Both the position numbers and the translations under genes were made by a program. Below, one piece after another: positions 16,231 through 25,905 of a DNA stretch of 64,000 nt. Location of the stretch: positions 50,201 through 114,200 of the forward strand of contig NZ_KB892380.1 of assembly GCF_000373785.1 (NCBI RefSeq), read 5' to 3'. The notes beneath the pieces are model-generated. The model was not told the origin of the DNA, did no database searches, and was given only the letters and a program-made list of their open reading frames with translations. Position 1 is the first letter of the stretch. Each line of letters starts with the position of its first letter. The stretch comes from Erysipelothrix tonsillarum DSM 14972. GTDB taxonomy: Bacteria > Bacillota_I > Bacilli_A > Erysipelotrichales > Erysipelotrichaceae.

Positions 16231-18357
16231 TTATTCGCCTTTTTCTGCTTCGCTTTGGCTATCCGAATTATCAGATTCAATTCTTACTGACACGACAATA
16301 TTACGATGCTCACCAGTATATAACCCAGCTCGAATACTTTGTGATTCAATAATTGCGTTCGTATCTCCGGATGGAATGGCTTCGATGGTAAAACCATGTC
16401 CATTTCCCCAAGCAATCGCATCCGCAACCGTATCACCGATAAAATCAGGAATGGTGATACCTTTTGGTTCTTCAACCTCAGACTTCACAACAATCGTTAG
16501 TTCAATATAGCCTTGTTTCTGGTGATAATCACCTGGCTCTACACTTTGGTAAATGACCTGACCATCACTGTAATAGTCACGATAAGAATCAGAATTTTGA
16601 TCAATCTCATTGAAGACAACGGTAACCCCATTATTGCGTGCCCAACCAATAATTTCACTACGCGACATTGATGTTAGGTCAGGGACGATATTAGAATTTT
16701 CTTTGTCTTTTTCTGTTTCGGTCTCATCGAGACGTTTCGGTACAACATCGCCTGGATAATAAAGCCCGTCAACATTTTGATTTGGACTAAAGAGTGCTGA
16801 ACGGTAAGGTTTGGATTGTTTAAATCCAAAGGTCTTAACATTTAAAAGATCCGCATCATGTTTAAGGTTGTCACTAATAACATCGCGTGCTACTTGAACG
16901 TCACGCATATATGGATGCGATACATATTTCCCATTGTATCCATCATCAATTATTTCTCCTTCACCTTGAAGCTGTGTCGAAACAATTCTGAAGGTATTAT
17001 AAGGTGATACCGGTGACTTCTCAATATTTTGAAGGGCATAACCCATCAGTGACGTAATGTCATTGATGGAAATATTCATTTGAATATTATCCTTCGCCGC
17101 ATCAAGAACGTTGACTAATGTATTCACATTACGCGTACTTAGAATTTGATTTGCAAGTTCTTTAATGACATATTGTTGGTTCATTTGACGTACATAATCA
17201 CCGCCGGTAAAGGCATAGCGTTCACGTGCAAAGGTAATAACCTGTTTTCCATCCATTTTTTGTTTTCCAGCTGGAATCCAAATTTCATGGAATTCAGTTG
17301 GGTCTTCTTCTTTAGGAAGAGATCCACCAAAGGCAATTGGCGATTCCAATTCCAAACCACCAAGTGTATCGACAATCTTTACAAGTGCATAGAAATCTGT
17401 TTCAAAATAGAAATCAATATCAACATCCATAAAATTTTCAATCGAGTCAAGTAAACACTGACGGCTGAAAGCACGGGCGTGGGTAATTTTATCTGGATAG
17501 TCATTTTGACATGCTATCGGTAAATATGAATCACGCGGAATACTCGTCATGGTTATTTTTAACGTCTCAGGGTTAAAGGATGCAAGAATGATGGAATCCG
17601 CAAGTTCTTCATTGACTCCAATCATCAACATCGTAAACGGTTCTTTCAGGACATCTTTATCATTCACCGTTTCTTTACTTTTAATATTAAATGAGAACAT
17701 TGCTTTCGAATGCTCTATAGGGTTGCGTTCTTCCGTCTCAAGTCTTTTTGATAACGAGCTGAAATTTTTCGGTACCACTGCAAATTGAATCTTATCATTC
17801 AAACTGGCAACTAAGAGATCGTCATAGGATTTATACTTTATATAATCTACCGTGCGCGATTCTTTTGCCACATTTTTCTTTACCGCATCTTCAAATTCTG
17901 GCGTTGTTTCCACATACCCCAAGGTACTATGGTTAAGGTCTTCTTTTTTCGCATCTTTTTTAAAACTGATAACTGAAAACTCTTTATTCTCTTGCCCCGA
18001 CTCATTAATCATTTGGTTGGCAATTGCGTTCGTTTTAAAAGTGTAATAGGAACCGACTGTTCCGACTACTAACATAAAGATTCCAAAGACTGCCACCGCT
18101 TTACGAAAGAATCGGATACGCTTCGCATAACCTAATAAAAAGAATAGATTTAGGATTAAGACAAGTAATACAACGATTGTAATCCCAAGTGTAAAATATT
18201 TACTGTGTAAATTTACGTAACGTCCGATTACAAATAATAATGCGATATAGATTACATTCACAACTACGGTAATCAACAACCCGAAAATAGGTCGATGAAT
18301 CAATGAGGCTTTCCGTTGCACTGGAACTTTAGTTTGTTGTTTCTTTAATTTGCCCAT
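16231..18357 (-). CDS. LytR-CpsA-Psr (LCP) wall-polymer ligase with two PASTA-like repeats
   Basis: A 708-residue membrane enzyme. Three membrane helices span about 20-47, 55-77 and 86-106, then an accessory domain (about 125-235, as in Cps2A), the LCP domain (about 240-405), and a C-terminal tail with two PASTA-like repeats (about 585-650 and 655-700, PDLTSMSRSEI and PDFIGDTVADAIAW). The LCP core shows LADSIILASFNPE, SIPRDSY, and the Arg/Asp positions in FARERYAF and DYVRQMNQQ. LCP enzymes move undecaprenyl-linked polymers (teichoic acid, capsule) onto peptidoglycan. The start at 18357 follows GGAGGTTGACG and overlaps the upstream gene by 29 bases. It is a paralogue of the gene at 19750. Confidence 0.9.
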   Translation of the reverse strand: MGKLKKQQTKVPVQRKASLIHRPIFGLLITVVVNVIYIALLFVIGRYVNLHSKYFTLGITIVVLLVLILNLFFLLGYAKRIRFFRKAVAVFGIFMLVVGTVGSYYTFKTNAIANQMINESGQENKEFSVISFKKDAKKEDLNHSTLGYVETTPEFEDAVKKNVAKESRTVDYIKYKSYDDLLVASLNDKIQFAVVPKNFSSLSKRLETEERNPIEHSKAMFSFNIKSKETVNDKDVLKEPFTMLMIGVNEELADSIILASFNPETLKITMTSIPRDSYLPIACQNDYPDKITHARAFSRQCLLDSIENFMDVDIDFYFETDFYALVKIVDTLGGLELESPIAFGGSLPKEEDPTEFHEIWIPAGKQKMDGKQVITFARERYAFTGGDYVRQMNQQYVIKELANQILSTRNVNTLVNVLDAAKDNIQMNISINDITSLMGYALQNIEKSPVSPYNTFRIVSTQLQGEGEIIDDGYNGKYVSHPYMRDVQVARDVISDNLKHDADLLNVKTFGFKQSKPYRSALFSPNQNVDGLYYPGDVVPKRLDETETEKDKENSNIVPDLTSMSRSEIIGWARNNGVTVVFNEIDQNSDSYRDYYSDGQVIYQSVEPGDYHQKQGYIELTIVVKSEVEEPKGITIPDFIGDTVADAIAWGNGHGFTIEAIPSGDTNAIIESQSIRAGLYTGEHRNIVVSVRIESDNSDSQSEAEKGE

Positions 18358-19039
18358 CGTCAACCTCCATAATAGAATACAATCCATCTTCATCTTGTGT
18401 TACATAAATATCTGCTTTTTGTTGAAATTCAGAAACATTCAAAACATCGGAATCTTTATATTTCCAAGAAATCGAAACACGATAAACGGGAATCGTTCGT
18501 TCCACATCATGCGTGATTGTGTTAACCGTTCCATCTTCTTGCGTTACAAGTTCATCCTCTTGCTCAACTAAGATCAACTTATCTTTCTTTGCAGTCGCCT
18601 TAGAAGAAACTACTTCAAGTGTTTGCTCCAATTGTCCTTTTTCTTTATAGTAGCGCATGTCATTATAGAACGTATCCAGCGCTTGTCCATAAACCCAGTC
18701 AAGATCTTTATTGATGTACTGCATGCCACCCACATCATTAAAACGTAATTTGTTTGTCCATGTATAAAAATCTGCGACAAAATTTTGTGCAATTAATTCT
18801 GATACTACTTTGTCATCACGAGGATTTTCTTTTAGTTTTGATGTCAGTTCCTGGTACAGTTCTTTTTGGTACTCTGTTGCATTTTTACGCAATGAATAAA
18901 AACTGTTTTCACTGATGGTTCCACCATCAATACTTGTTTTTGATTGATAGGCTTTATACGCAAAAAATCCACCTACACTCAGGGTTGTAAGCGAAAGAAT
19001 TAAAATAAAAATGGTTAGACCTTTGCTGTGCTGTTTCAT
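18329..19039 (-). CDS. Membrane-anchored protein, partner of LCP ligase (paralogue of 21545-22195)
   Basis: About 236 residues with one N-terminal membrane helix (GLTIFILILSLTTLSVGGFFAY) and an extracellular alpha/beta body. No named family is recognised. It clearly resembles the protein at 21545-22195: shared blocks are LRNNATDYQKE-like near 50, LIAQNFVADFYTWTNK near 90, NDVGGMQY and ALDTFYNDMR. Both copies sit directly ahead of an LCP gene and overlap it, so a role as LCP partner is inferred. The start could be GTG at 19048; ATG 19039 has the better spacing from GAGG. Confidence 0.8.
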   Translation of the reverse strand: MKQHSKGLTIFILILSLTTLSVGGFFAYKAYQSKTSIDGGTISENSFYSLRKNATEYQKELYQELTSKLKENPRDDKVVSELIAQNFVADFYTWTNKLRFNDVGGMQYINKDLDWVYGQALDTFYNDMRYYKEKGQLEQTLEVVSSKATAKKDKLILVEQEDELVTQEDGTVNTITHDVERTIPVYRVSISWKYKDSDVLNVSEFQQKADIYVTQDEDGLYSIMEVDDGQIKETTN

Positions 19040-19165
19040 ATTTTTCACATCCTCTATTTATTCTATCATAAAATGTTCAAACAAATTTATCAATTCACGA
19101 CATGAAAATCCCATATTTTAATATGTTTGGTGGTATAATTTCATTACATATGACTGGAGGAACCC

Positions 19166-19702
19166 ATGAAAACTTTAATAATTTCAGATATACACGGAAG
19201 CATCAACCGTTTAAATGATGTCTTAGCCACACCATTGCCTTATGATCGTGTATTGCTGGTTGGTGATCTTATGTATCACGGACCTCGAAATCCAATTCTC
19301 GATGATTATAATCCAAAAGCTGTTGCAAAGCGTCTAAACCAACTTACATGTCCAATCATCGCAGTACGCGGAAATTGCGATAGTGAAGTCGATCAAATGC
19401 TCTGCGAATTTTCGATGATGCAGGATTATACACTTATGGAGTGGAATGATTTGAGTATTATGGTCACACACGGACATCTTTTCAATCCTGAGCTCGAAGG
19501 TCCCCGACAAAAAGTTGATCTTTTTATTTCAGGCCATACACATGTTCCGGTCTTAAAAAAGATTGATCAAACAACAATCTATAATCCCGGTTCAATTGCT
19601 CTCCCTAAAGAAAACCATCCTAATACATACGGCTATCTTGACGGTCATACAATCACTACCTATACGCTTGAACACACGATTTATATGCAAGCGGTTGTTT
19701 AA
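19166..19702 (+). CDS. yfcE: YfcE-type metallophosphoesterase
   Basis: A 178-residue calcineurin-like phosphodiesterase of the YfcE/MJ0936 group. The metal ligands are in SDIHGS (7-12), GDLMYHG (33-39), RGNCDSE (69-75), VTHGH (100-104) and SGHTHVP (121-127). Homologues cleave phosphodiesters such as cyclic nucleotides in vitro; the in vivo substrate is unknown. It is the only plus-strand gene here, set between the two copies of the LCP module. An extended -10 (TGGTATAAT) lies near 19136. Confidence 0.93.
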   Translation: MKTLIISDIHGSINRLNDVLATPLPYDRVLLVGDLMYHGPRNPILDDYNPKAVAKRLNQLTCPIIAVRGNCDSEVDQMLCEFSMMQDYTLMEWNDLSIMVTHGHLFNPELEGPRQKVDLFISGHTHVPVLKKIDQTTIYNPGSIALPKENHPNTYGYLDGHTITTYTLEHTIYMQAVV

Positions 19703-19703
19703 T

Positions 19704-19750
19704 AAAAAACCTTGATTGCACTCAGTTTATGAGGACAATCAAGGTTTTTT
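19704..19750. terminator. Strong bidirectional terminator
   Basis: A 13-base perfect stem pairs AAAACCTTGATTG (19706-19718) with its complement at 19736-19748; inside it a CTCA/TGAG pair forms. T-runs on both sides end yfcE (plus) and the second LCP gene (minus). Confidence 0.93.
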
Positions 19751-21582
19751 TATTTATTAACAATTTTTAAGTGGATGGCTGTTACGCCTTCATTATAAAA
19801 TCCAGGTTTAACATCTTGTTCCAATACTTGATTATTAACATACTCCTGTTTAAATTCCAGGGAATCCGGTTTAATCACATCAAACGTTACAGCTACATGA
19901 TGCTTCTGTGCCCATGATTTAATTTCTGATTGAGATAGACCGTTAAAATCCAACACATCAACTGCTTGTGGATTGCGCTCACTTGGTTTAAGTACTGTAA
20001 GCAGTGGCCCGGTATCTTCAGAATTTTCCGGGGAAATCAAATCCGTTTGATAGGGTTTATCGTAGGTAAACGTAAAATCATATTCATTTCGCAAATCTGC
20101 ATCCGCCTTAAGGTTATCAAGTATTACCTTTTTAGCTTGGAAATACTGATTTTCAAATGGCATCGCATACCATACACCGTTAATAACGGTACCTTCGCCA
20201 GCGATTTGAGTTTGAACTACTCTGAATGTCGACATGGGATCTACCGGGGAACGATCAATACTTTGAAGGGCATAGCCCATAAGTTTTGATACCGTTTCAA
20301 TCGGAAGAGTCATCGTAATGTTTTTCTTTGCAGAATCCAAAACATTTATAATGGTATTTGGATTTCGCGTTTCTAGAATTTTATTGGCCATTTCCTTAAT
20401 GACATATTGTTGATTGACTTGACGGTCGAAATCTCCATTCGACATATTTTCAATACGACGTTCACGAGCGAACGTCACAACTTGCTTCCCGTTAAGAAGA
20501 TGTTTCCCTTCGGGTATGGTTACACCTTCCATAATCGGTTCACCATAATCATCATATTGTTTTTCCAGTGGAAAAGAGCCCGCAAAAGTCGTTGGACTTT
20601 CAATTTCCAAACCACCTAATGCATCAACCATATTTTCCAAAGCATAAAAATCCGTTTCAAATACAAAATCCACCTTAACACCCAAATAGTTTTCCACGGT
20701 ATCAACCATACATTGTGAACTAATTCCATGAGCGTGGTTTATTTTATCATAAGATTCGTTAGGATAACATGCGATTGGAACGTAAGAGTCACGTGCTATG
20801 CTGGTCATCGTTACTTTTAGTGTTTCTGGATTAAAGGAAGCTAGAATGATTGAATCCGCTAAGTCATCATTCAATCCCAACATCAACATTGTAAACGGTT
20901 CTTTAATCACATCTACATCTTTATTCGACTGTTTTGTTAACGCTGTGGTAAACGTAAATAACTCTTTTGATTGCTCAAATGGATGGGCATCTTCAGGCAA
21001 TTGTTGCGCTAAAGTATGATAGTTTGCCGGTAGGACCGCAAACTCGATTTTATCTGCATCAACAGCACTCAAAAGTTCACGGTAATTATCATATTTTTGA
21101 AATACGACATTTTGTGCTCTGTCTGCAATTTTTTTCTTAACAGCAGACTCAATTTCCGGTTCATTCATGGGTGCATAAGCGATTGTTTTTTCATCCAATG
21201 TTTCTTCGCCCCCAAAACTCACAACACTAAACTGCCGCTCTTCTTGTTTATTGATAATCGATTTGGTGATTGCATTGGTCTTAATCGCATAATAGGACCC
21301 TACACTGCCAATAAGAATCCATATGATACTAAGTGTTAAAAAGCAATAACGCGCCGCTGTATAGGCTTTTAAATAGCCGAAAATATAGAGTATATTTAAT
21401 AATAAAATAAATACCAGAATTCCCAAGATTCCCAGTGCAAAATAGCGGCCATGAATCGATGCAAAACGCCCCAAATAAATAATAAGCATCAGGGGTAAAA
21501 CATTCGCAAGGACCAAGGCAAAGGTACCAATCACGACTTTAGATTTAGGCAGGTTCTTTTTCACTTGTCTGCTGTGTTCCAT
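19750..21582 (-). CDS. LytR-CpsA-Psr (LCP) wall-polymer ligase with one PASTA-like repeat
   Basis: A 610-residue paralogue of the protein at 16231-18357, with the same plan: three membrane helices in the first 105 residues, an accessory domain (FSVVSFGGEE onward), an LCP domain starting at KEPFTMLMLGLNDDLADSIILASFNPE, and the core elements SIARDSYVPIAC, FARERRIE and DFDRQVNQQYV. The tail has only one PASTA-like unit (LDFNGLSQSEIKSWAQK to the end), against two in the paralogue. The start at 21582 follows GGAGGTGTCAA and overlaps the upstream partner gene. It is predicted to attach an undecaprenyl-linked glycopolymer to peptidoglycan. Confidence 0.9.
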   Translation of the reverse strand: MEHSRQVKKNLPKSKVVIGTFALVLANVLPLMLIIYLGRFASIHGRYFALGILGILVFILLLNILYIFGYLKAYTAARYCFLTLSIIWILIGSVGSYYAIKTNAITKSIINKQEERQFSVVSFGGEETLDEKTIAYAPMNEPEIESAVKKKIADRAQNVVFQKYDNYRELLSAVDADKIEFAVLPANYHTLAQQLPEDAHPFEQSKELFTFTTALTKQSNKDVDVIKEPFTMLMLGLNDDLADSIILASFNPETLKVTMTSIARDSYVPIACYPNESYDKINHAHGISSQCMVDTVENYLGVKVDFVFETDFYALENMVDALGGLEIESPTTFAGSFPLEKQYDDYGEPIMEGVTIPEGKHLLNGKQVVTFARERRIENMSNGDFDRQVNQQYVIKEMANKILETRNPNTIINVLDSAKKNITMTLPIETVSKLMGYALQSIDRSPVDPMSTFRVVQTQIAGEGTVINGVWYAMPFENQYFQAKKVILDNLKADADLRNEYDFTFTYDKPYQTDLISPENSEDTGPLLTVLKPSERNPQAVDVLDFNGLSQSEIKSWAQKHHVAVTFDVIKPDSLEFKQEYVNNQVLEQDVKPGFYNEGVTAIHLKIVNK

Positions 21583-22195
21583 TTGACACCTCCACAATTG
21601 AATACATATCATCATGCTTCACGACCGTTATTACCGCTTTATCTTGGTAATGATTCGTATCCAGCATGGATGACGGTTGATAGGTCCAAGATGTTTGGAC
21701 TTGGAATGCAGGGACTTCTTCATCATTAAGCATAAATTTTGTTGCTTTGGCTTCTGTCTGAACATCCATCACTTCCAGCGTATCTTGAATCTGATCTTTC
21801 TCAATATATACGCGCATATCATTGTAGAAGCGATCCAATGCTTGATCGTAAACCCATACACGAACATCAGGATGAAGGTACTGGATACCACCCACGTCGT
21901 TCATCTTTACTTTATTAGTCCAAGTATAAAAGTCGGCAACAAAGTTCTTCACAATTAATTCAGATACTTCTGCATCAGAGCCCGCATCGATTGCAACCAA
22001 TGCTTCATACACTTCTTTTTGATAATCAGTTGCATTATTACGCAGTGTATACTGACTGTGGCTTGAAGTCACTGTCTTTGTAAGACTCTCTTGATAGGTT
22101 TGCCATGCCCGAACTGCATAAACACCACATATACTTAATGTTACAATGGACAAACTTGTAACAATAATGAGTAATATTTTATTGTTTTTTTCCAT
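21545..22195 (-). CDS. Membrane-anchored protein, partner of LCP ligase (paralogue of 18329-19039)
   Basis: 216 residues with one N-terminal membrane helix (ILLIIVTSLSIVTLSICGVYAV) and an extracellular body. It shares LRNNATDYQKEVYE, LIVKNFVADFYTWTNKVKMNDVGG and ALDRFYNDMRVYIEK with the gene at 18329. It overlaps the LCP gene behind it by 38 bases, as does its paralogue by 29, so the pair was duplicated as a unit. Function unknown; a partner of the LCP enzyme is inferred. The start at 22195 has AAAGGA upstream; the longer frame to 22249 has no ribosome binding site. Confidence 0.8.
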   Translation of the reverse strand: MEKNNKILLIIVTSLSIVTLSICGVYAVRAWQTYQESLTKTVTSSHSQYTLRNNATDYQKEVYEALVAIDAGSDAEVSELIVKNFVADFYTWTNKVKMNDVGGIQYLHPDVRVWVYDQALDRFYNDMRVYIEKDQIQDTLEVMDVQTEAKATKFMLNDEEVPAFQVQTSWTYQPSSMLDTNHYQDKAVITVVKHDDMYSIVEVSNGTQQTSEKEPA

Positions 22196-22290
22196 AAATA
22201 CACATTCCTTTACCTTGATTAGAATAATGCGAAACCTTTGCAAAGTCAATTATTCATTACAGTTCACGCATTCTCACATGTTTTAGAAAC

Positions 22291-22329
22291 AAAAAAAAGA
22301 CTTGATTTTTAACCTCAAGTCTTTTTTGA
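22291..22329 (-). terminator. Terminator of the GntR/ABC operon
   Basis: AAAAAAGACTTGA (22293-22305) pairs with TCAAGTCTTTTTT (22315-22327) with a nine-base loop. T-runs occur on both strands. It lies just after the permease stop. Confidence 0.92.
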
Positions 22330-22336
22330 ATTATAA

Positions 22337-23131
22337 TTACATCACTTCTAATTTATGATTCCAGAACCATAAGGTTCCAAATGTTAAGAATCCACAAACA
22401 AGGAGTTGGTATATAATAACCAAACCAAATTCTCCAACGGGGATATTCCCCCCTTGAATCATTGTTGTGGGATCATATCGTAGTAAGACACTGCCAAATG
22501 ACGTATCAACATAAGCACCTACTTGACCGAGTATAATTGCAATCAAAACTGCAATCCCTACCGCAACTAAACCACGGTTGTTTTGGAAATAACTTGAATG
22601 CGCAACGGCTCCCGCAAAAAGAATAACGAGGGAACTTAGCGCGAAACCAAGAATATTATCTAAGACCGCAAAGAATGCGACACTGGAATCAAAGTATTCC
22701 GCAAAAAATTGCGAGATTTCTTGAAATACTTCACCATACATTGCAAGGTCTCCAGTTGTGGTAAATGTAATGATAAAGAGAGATAAAAGAAGCAAGAGTC
22801 CCATAATAATTGACCAAAAGAATGCGACAAGTAATTTGGATAAAAGAATTTGCCATGTCTTTACAGGTAATGTAAACAAACGGTATCCGTTTTTATGATA
22901 AATACTTGTGTAGAGCACATAAATGTTTGCACGCACGGACATTACGGTAACGATAACAATTAACGCAAAGAGTGCAAGCGTAAGAAAGGTTCCAAATATT
23001 CCGAAACGATCGTTGATTGCAAGTTGAATCATAAGAATCGTAACAACACATCCAGCAACCATCATCCCTACTACAGGTGCATATGCTTTATATGAATCTA
23101 CTAAATCATTTTTAAATAATTTCCCTACCAT
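22337..23131 (-). CDS. ABC transporter permease (ABC-2 type)
   Basis: A 264-residue membrane protein with six predicted helices, arranged as two, then two to three, then one, as in small exporter permeases. It overlaps the ATPase gene by seven bases and follows a GntR regulator, so it is the membrane half of a YtrA-regulated type exporter. The substrate is unknown; related systems respond to wall-active peptides. Confidence 0.85.
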   Translation of the reverse strand: MVGKLFKNDLVDSYKAYAPVVGMMVAGCVVTILMIQLAINDRFGIFGTFLTLALFALIVIVTVMSVRANIYVLYTSIYHKNGYRLFTLPVKTWQILLSKLLVAFFWSIIMGLLLLLSLFIITFTTTGDLAMYGEVFQEISQFFAEYFDSSVAFFAVLDNILGFALSSLVILFAGAVAHSSYFQNNRGLVAVGIAVLIAIILGQVGAYVDTSFGSVLLRYDPTTMIQGGNIPVGEFGLVIIYQLLVCGFLTFGTLWFWNHKLEVM

Positions 23132-23829
23132 TTGAATTCCTCCCTAAAGATTTCATCAATTGTTTGTCCACGCGCTTCGCGTAAATCATCACAATTTTCG
23201 TGCATTAGAATTGCACCATCTTTAATGAAGACCACTTCATCCAATACGCCTTCAATGTCTTGAATAAGATGCGTTGAAATGATAAGCAGTGCATCTTGAG
23301 TATAATTACTTAAGATTGTTTCGATAATTGAATCCCGTGATGCGGGATCCACGCCTGCAATCGGTTCATCAAAAATATAAATGCGCGCTTTTCGTGAAAG
23401 GCAAAGCGCTAATTGAAATTTTTCGCGCATTCCCTTCGACATTTTCGAAACCGGCATGCTGCCATCCAGCTTCATTTTTAGGAAGAGATCTTCCAAGATA
23501 CCCATATCAAAATCAGGGTACATATCACTGTAAAGTCTCGCTGCCTTTAATCCTGTAAGATTCGGTGCCAAATACTCAACATCTGGCAGATAGGATATTA
23601 ACGCTTTTGAATCTGGTCCAATCGGATATCCACAAACTTGAATATCTCCTTGAAAGTCGCGCAATAAACCTACAACCGTTTTAATTAGCGTTGTTTTTCC
23701 AGCCCCATTGGGCCCACACAATCCAATAATTTTTCCGGTCTCGAGATTTAGATTAATATTATTGAGCACTTGTGACTTACCATAGTGCTTATTTAGATGT
23801 GAAATAACCAATCCTTTTTCGTTATTCAT
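23125..23829 (-). CDS. ABC transporter ATP-binding protein
   Basis: A 234-residue ATPase: Walker A GPNGAGKTT near 38-46, signature MSKGMREKFQ near 130-139 (a degenerate SGG, common in this exporter class), Walker B IYIFDEPIAGVDP near 150-162, and the switch His in ISTHLI. The start at 23829 follows GGGAGGTTGGG; a longer frame runs back into gntR and is rejected. It overlaps gntR by eight bases and the permease by seven. Confidence 0.93.
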   Translation of the reverse strand: MNNEKGLVISHLNKHYGKSQVLNNINLNLETGKIIGLCGPNGAGKTTLIKTVVGLLRDFQGDIQVCGYPIGPDSKALISYLPDVEYLAPNLTGLKAARLYSDMYPDFDMGILEDLFLKMKLDGSMPVSKMSKGMREKFQLALCLSRKARIYIFDEPIAGVDPASRDSIIETILSNYTQDALLIISTHLIQDIEGVLDEVVFIKDGAILMHENCDDLREARGQTIDEIFREEFKW

Positions 23830-24193
23830 GTTTCCCAACCTCCCATTCATCTTTAAGAAGGCTAATCGTTTCTTCAAGATCAAGGCCAAGTGTTTTTGCT
23901 TTCTCAACAAAAACAACACTGTAACGACGTCCTAATTCACTTCTTAACTTCTTAATTATATCTTTTTTGTCTGTAACAAATTTACCGTTAGTACGATCTG
24001 TTTCAATTAACCCTTCGCGTTCTAATTCATTTAGCGCTTTTTGAACCGTGTTAGGATTTACTTTAAAAAATAAAGCAAGTGCTCGAATCGAGTCAATGCG
24101 ATCGCCCGCATTCAGTCGACCCGAAGCAATTTCCAATTCAAAATACTCAATGATTTGTCGATAAATAGCTACCGAGCTGTTTTTAAGTGACAT
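23822..24193 (-). CDS. GntR-family regulator, YtrA type
   Basis: 123 residues. The winged helix-turn-helix covers residues 10-75 (ALFFKVNPNTVQKALNELEREGLIETDR), followed by a short C-terminal tail without a large effector domain, the YtrA subgroup. It is the first gene of an operon with an ABC ATPase and permease, which it most likely represses. The inducer is unknown; wall antibiotics induce B. subtilis YtrA. Confidence 0.92.
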   Translation of the reverse strand: MSLKNSSVAIYRQIIEYFELEIASGRLNAGDRIDSIRALALFFKVNPNTVQKALNELEREGLIETDRTNGKFVTDKKDIIKKLRSELGRRYSVVFVEKAKTLGLDLEETISLLKDEWEVGKHE

Positions 24194-24249
24194 ACCATCA
24201 CCCCCTGTAACACTTCAATAATACAATAGAACAACAAAATGTACAAGAA

Positions 24250-25890
24250 TTACATTTGTTCTGGAGCATTTACGCCAATTAAATTCAATGCATTACGTAG
24301 GGTAATCTTAACAGCTACCAATAGATTTAAACGTTGTGCTTGTAATTCTGGATTACTTGAATCCATAACTTTTACCTCACCATAGAAGCTATGGAATGAG
24401 GATGCAAGATCTTGCACATAGTTAGCAATTTTATGAACTTCACGTTTTTTCGCTGCATCCGCTACAACTGAACTAAACTCATTAATTTCTTTGAGAAGTG
24501 CAATTTCTTTCGGATTTGTCAATTGATCAATCACTTCAACATGAGGTACATCACCTGCTTGACGTAAGATTGAGCAAATACGTGCATGTGCGTACTGTAC
24601 ATAGAACACTGGGTTATCGTTTGATTTTTTACGTGCAAGACCAAGGTCAAAATCAAGTGGTGTTGCAAGTGCACGACTTACAAAGAAGTAACGTGTTGCA
24701 TCAACACCAATGTCATCAACAAGTTCTACAAGTCCTAGTGCATTCCCTGTACGTTTTGACATCTTCACTTCAACGCCTTCATCAACAAGACGTACCATTT
24801 GGATAATATCAACATCTAATACTTTTGGATGTCCAAGCGCTTCAAGTGCAGCTTGCATACGTACGATATAACCGTGGTGATCACCGCCCCATAGGTTTAA
24901 TAAATGTGTATATCCACGTTCTAATTTATAGATATGGTTTGCGATATCGGGTACAAGGTATGTATACGATCCATCACTCTTAATAAGAACACGGTCTTTA
25001 TCATCACCAAAATCTGTTGAACGGAGCCATAACGCACCATCTTCTTCAAAAGTAACACCTTTTGCTTTAAGTTCTTCAAGTGATTCTTCTACACGACCTT
25101 CATCATAGAGCCATTTTTCACTAACCCATGAATCCATTTCAACACCGAATGTTTGAAGATCTTCTTTGATGCGGTCAAGTTCAAGTTTGATTCCAAGTTC
25201 TTTAAAGTAAGGTACCCACTCTTCTTCAGGAGCATTTAACCATTTATCGCCTTCAGCTTCTTTCACATCTTTAGCGATTTCCACAATATCCGGTCCATGA
25301 TATCCATCTTCAGGTAAAGTTGCTTCCAATCCAAAGGCTTGTTTATAACGTGCATATAAGGAATGACTTAACATCAAGATTTGATTTCCCAAGTCATTAA
25401 TATAGTATTCACGAAGTACATCGTATCCTGCAAAAGACATGATACGTGATAAGGAATCTCCCCAAGCCGCACCACGAGCATGACCTACGTGAAGTTGTCC
25501 GGTTGGGTTTGCGGATACATATTCATTAAGTAAACGAATGCCTTCCCCCGCATTTGAACGACCATAGTCTTCGCCTGCTTCAATAACATCATTAATAACG
25601 CTACCTAAAACAGCAGGTTTCATTACAAAGTTAATAAATCCTGGGCCTGCAACCGAAATGGATTCAACCATTTCATTATCTTCTAATTTTTCCACAATCA
25701 CACTTGCGATATCACGTGGGTTTTTACCAACACGTTTTGTTAGTCGCATTGCAATATTTGTTGAGTAGTCTCCCATTTCTGGATTATTCGGAATCTCTAA
25801 CATTACGAGTCCATCTTCTTTTTCAATACCGAACGCATCAAGAATAATATCTTCAATGTGTCCAACAAGTTTTGTTTCTATTTTATTCAT
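24250..25890 (-). CDS. argS: Arginyl-tRNA synthetase
   Basis: Class I synthetase of 546 residues that charges tRNA-Arg. The HIGH-like motif VGHARGAAWGD is near 127-137, preceded by the family mark EYVSANPTG, and KMSKRTGN is near 365-372. An N-terminal ArgRS additional domain and a C-terminal DALR anticodon-binding domain are present. It starts 15 bases after the degV gene, so both share a transcript. Confidence 0.97.
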   Translation of the reverse strand: MNKIETKLVGHIEDIILDAFGIEKEDGLVMLEIPNNPEMGDYSTNIAMRLTKRVGKNPRDIASVIVEKLEDNEMVESISVAGPGFINFVMKPAVLGSVINDVIEAGEDYGRSNAGEGIRLLNEYVSANPTGQLHVGHARGAAWGDSLSRIMSFAGYDVLREYYINDLGNQILMLSHSLYARYKQAFGLEATLPEDGYHGPDIVEIAKDVKEAEGDKWLNAPEEEWVPYFKELGIKLELDRIKEDLQTFGVEMDSWVSEKWLYDEGRVEESLEELKAKGVTFEEDGALWLRSTDFGDDKDRVLIKSDGSYTYLVPDIANHIYKLERGYTHLLNLWGGDHHGYIVRMQAALEALGHPKVLDVDIIQMVRLVDEGVEVKMSKRTGNALGLVELVDDIGVDATRYFFVSRALATPLDFDLGLARKKSNDNPVFYVQYAHARICSILRQAGDVPHVEVIDQLTNPKEIALLKEINEFSSVVADAAKKREVHKIANYVQDLASSFHSFYGEVKVMDSSNPELQAQRLNLLVAVKITLRNALNLIGVNAPEQM

Positions 25891-25905
25891 TTTAAAGCTC
25901 CTTCT

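Noticed and set aside
23830..23919. Longer N-terminus for the ABC ATPase
   Set aside because: The extra 30 codons lie inside the GntR gene and the inner ATG has a clear GGGAGG Shine-Dalgarno.
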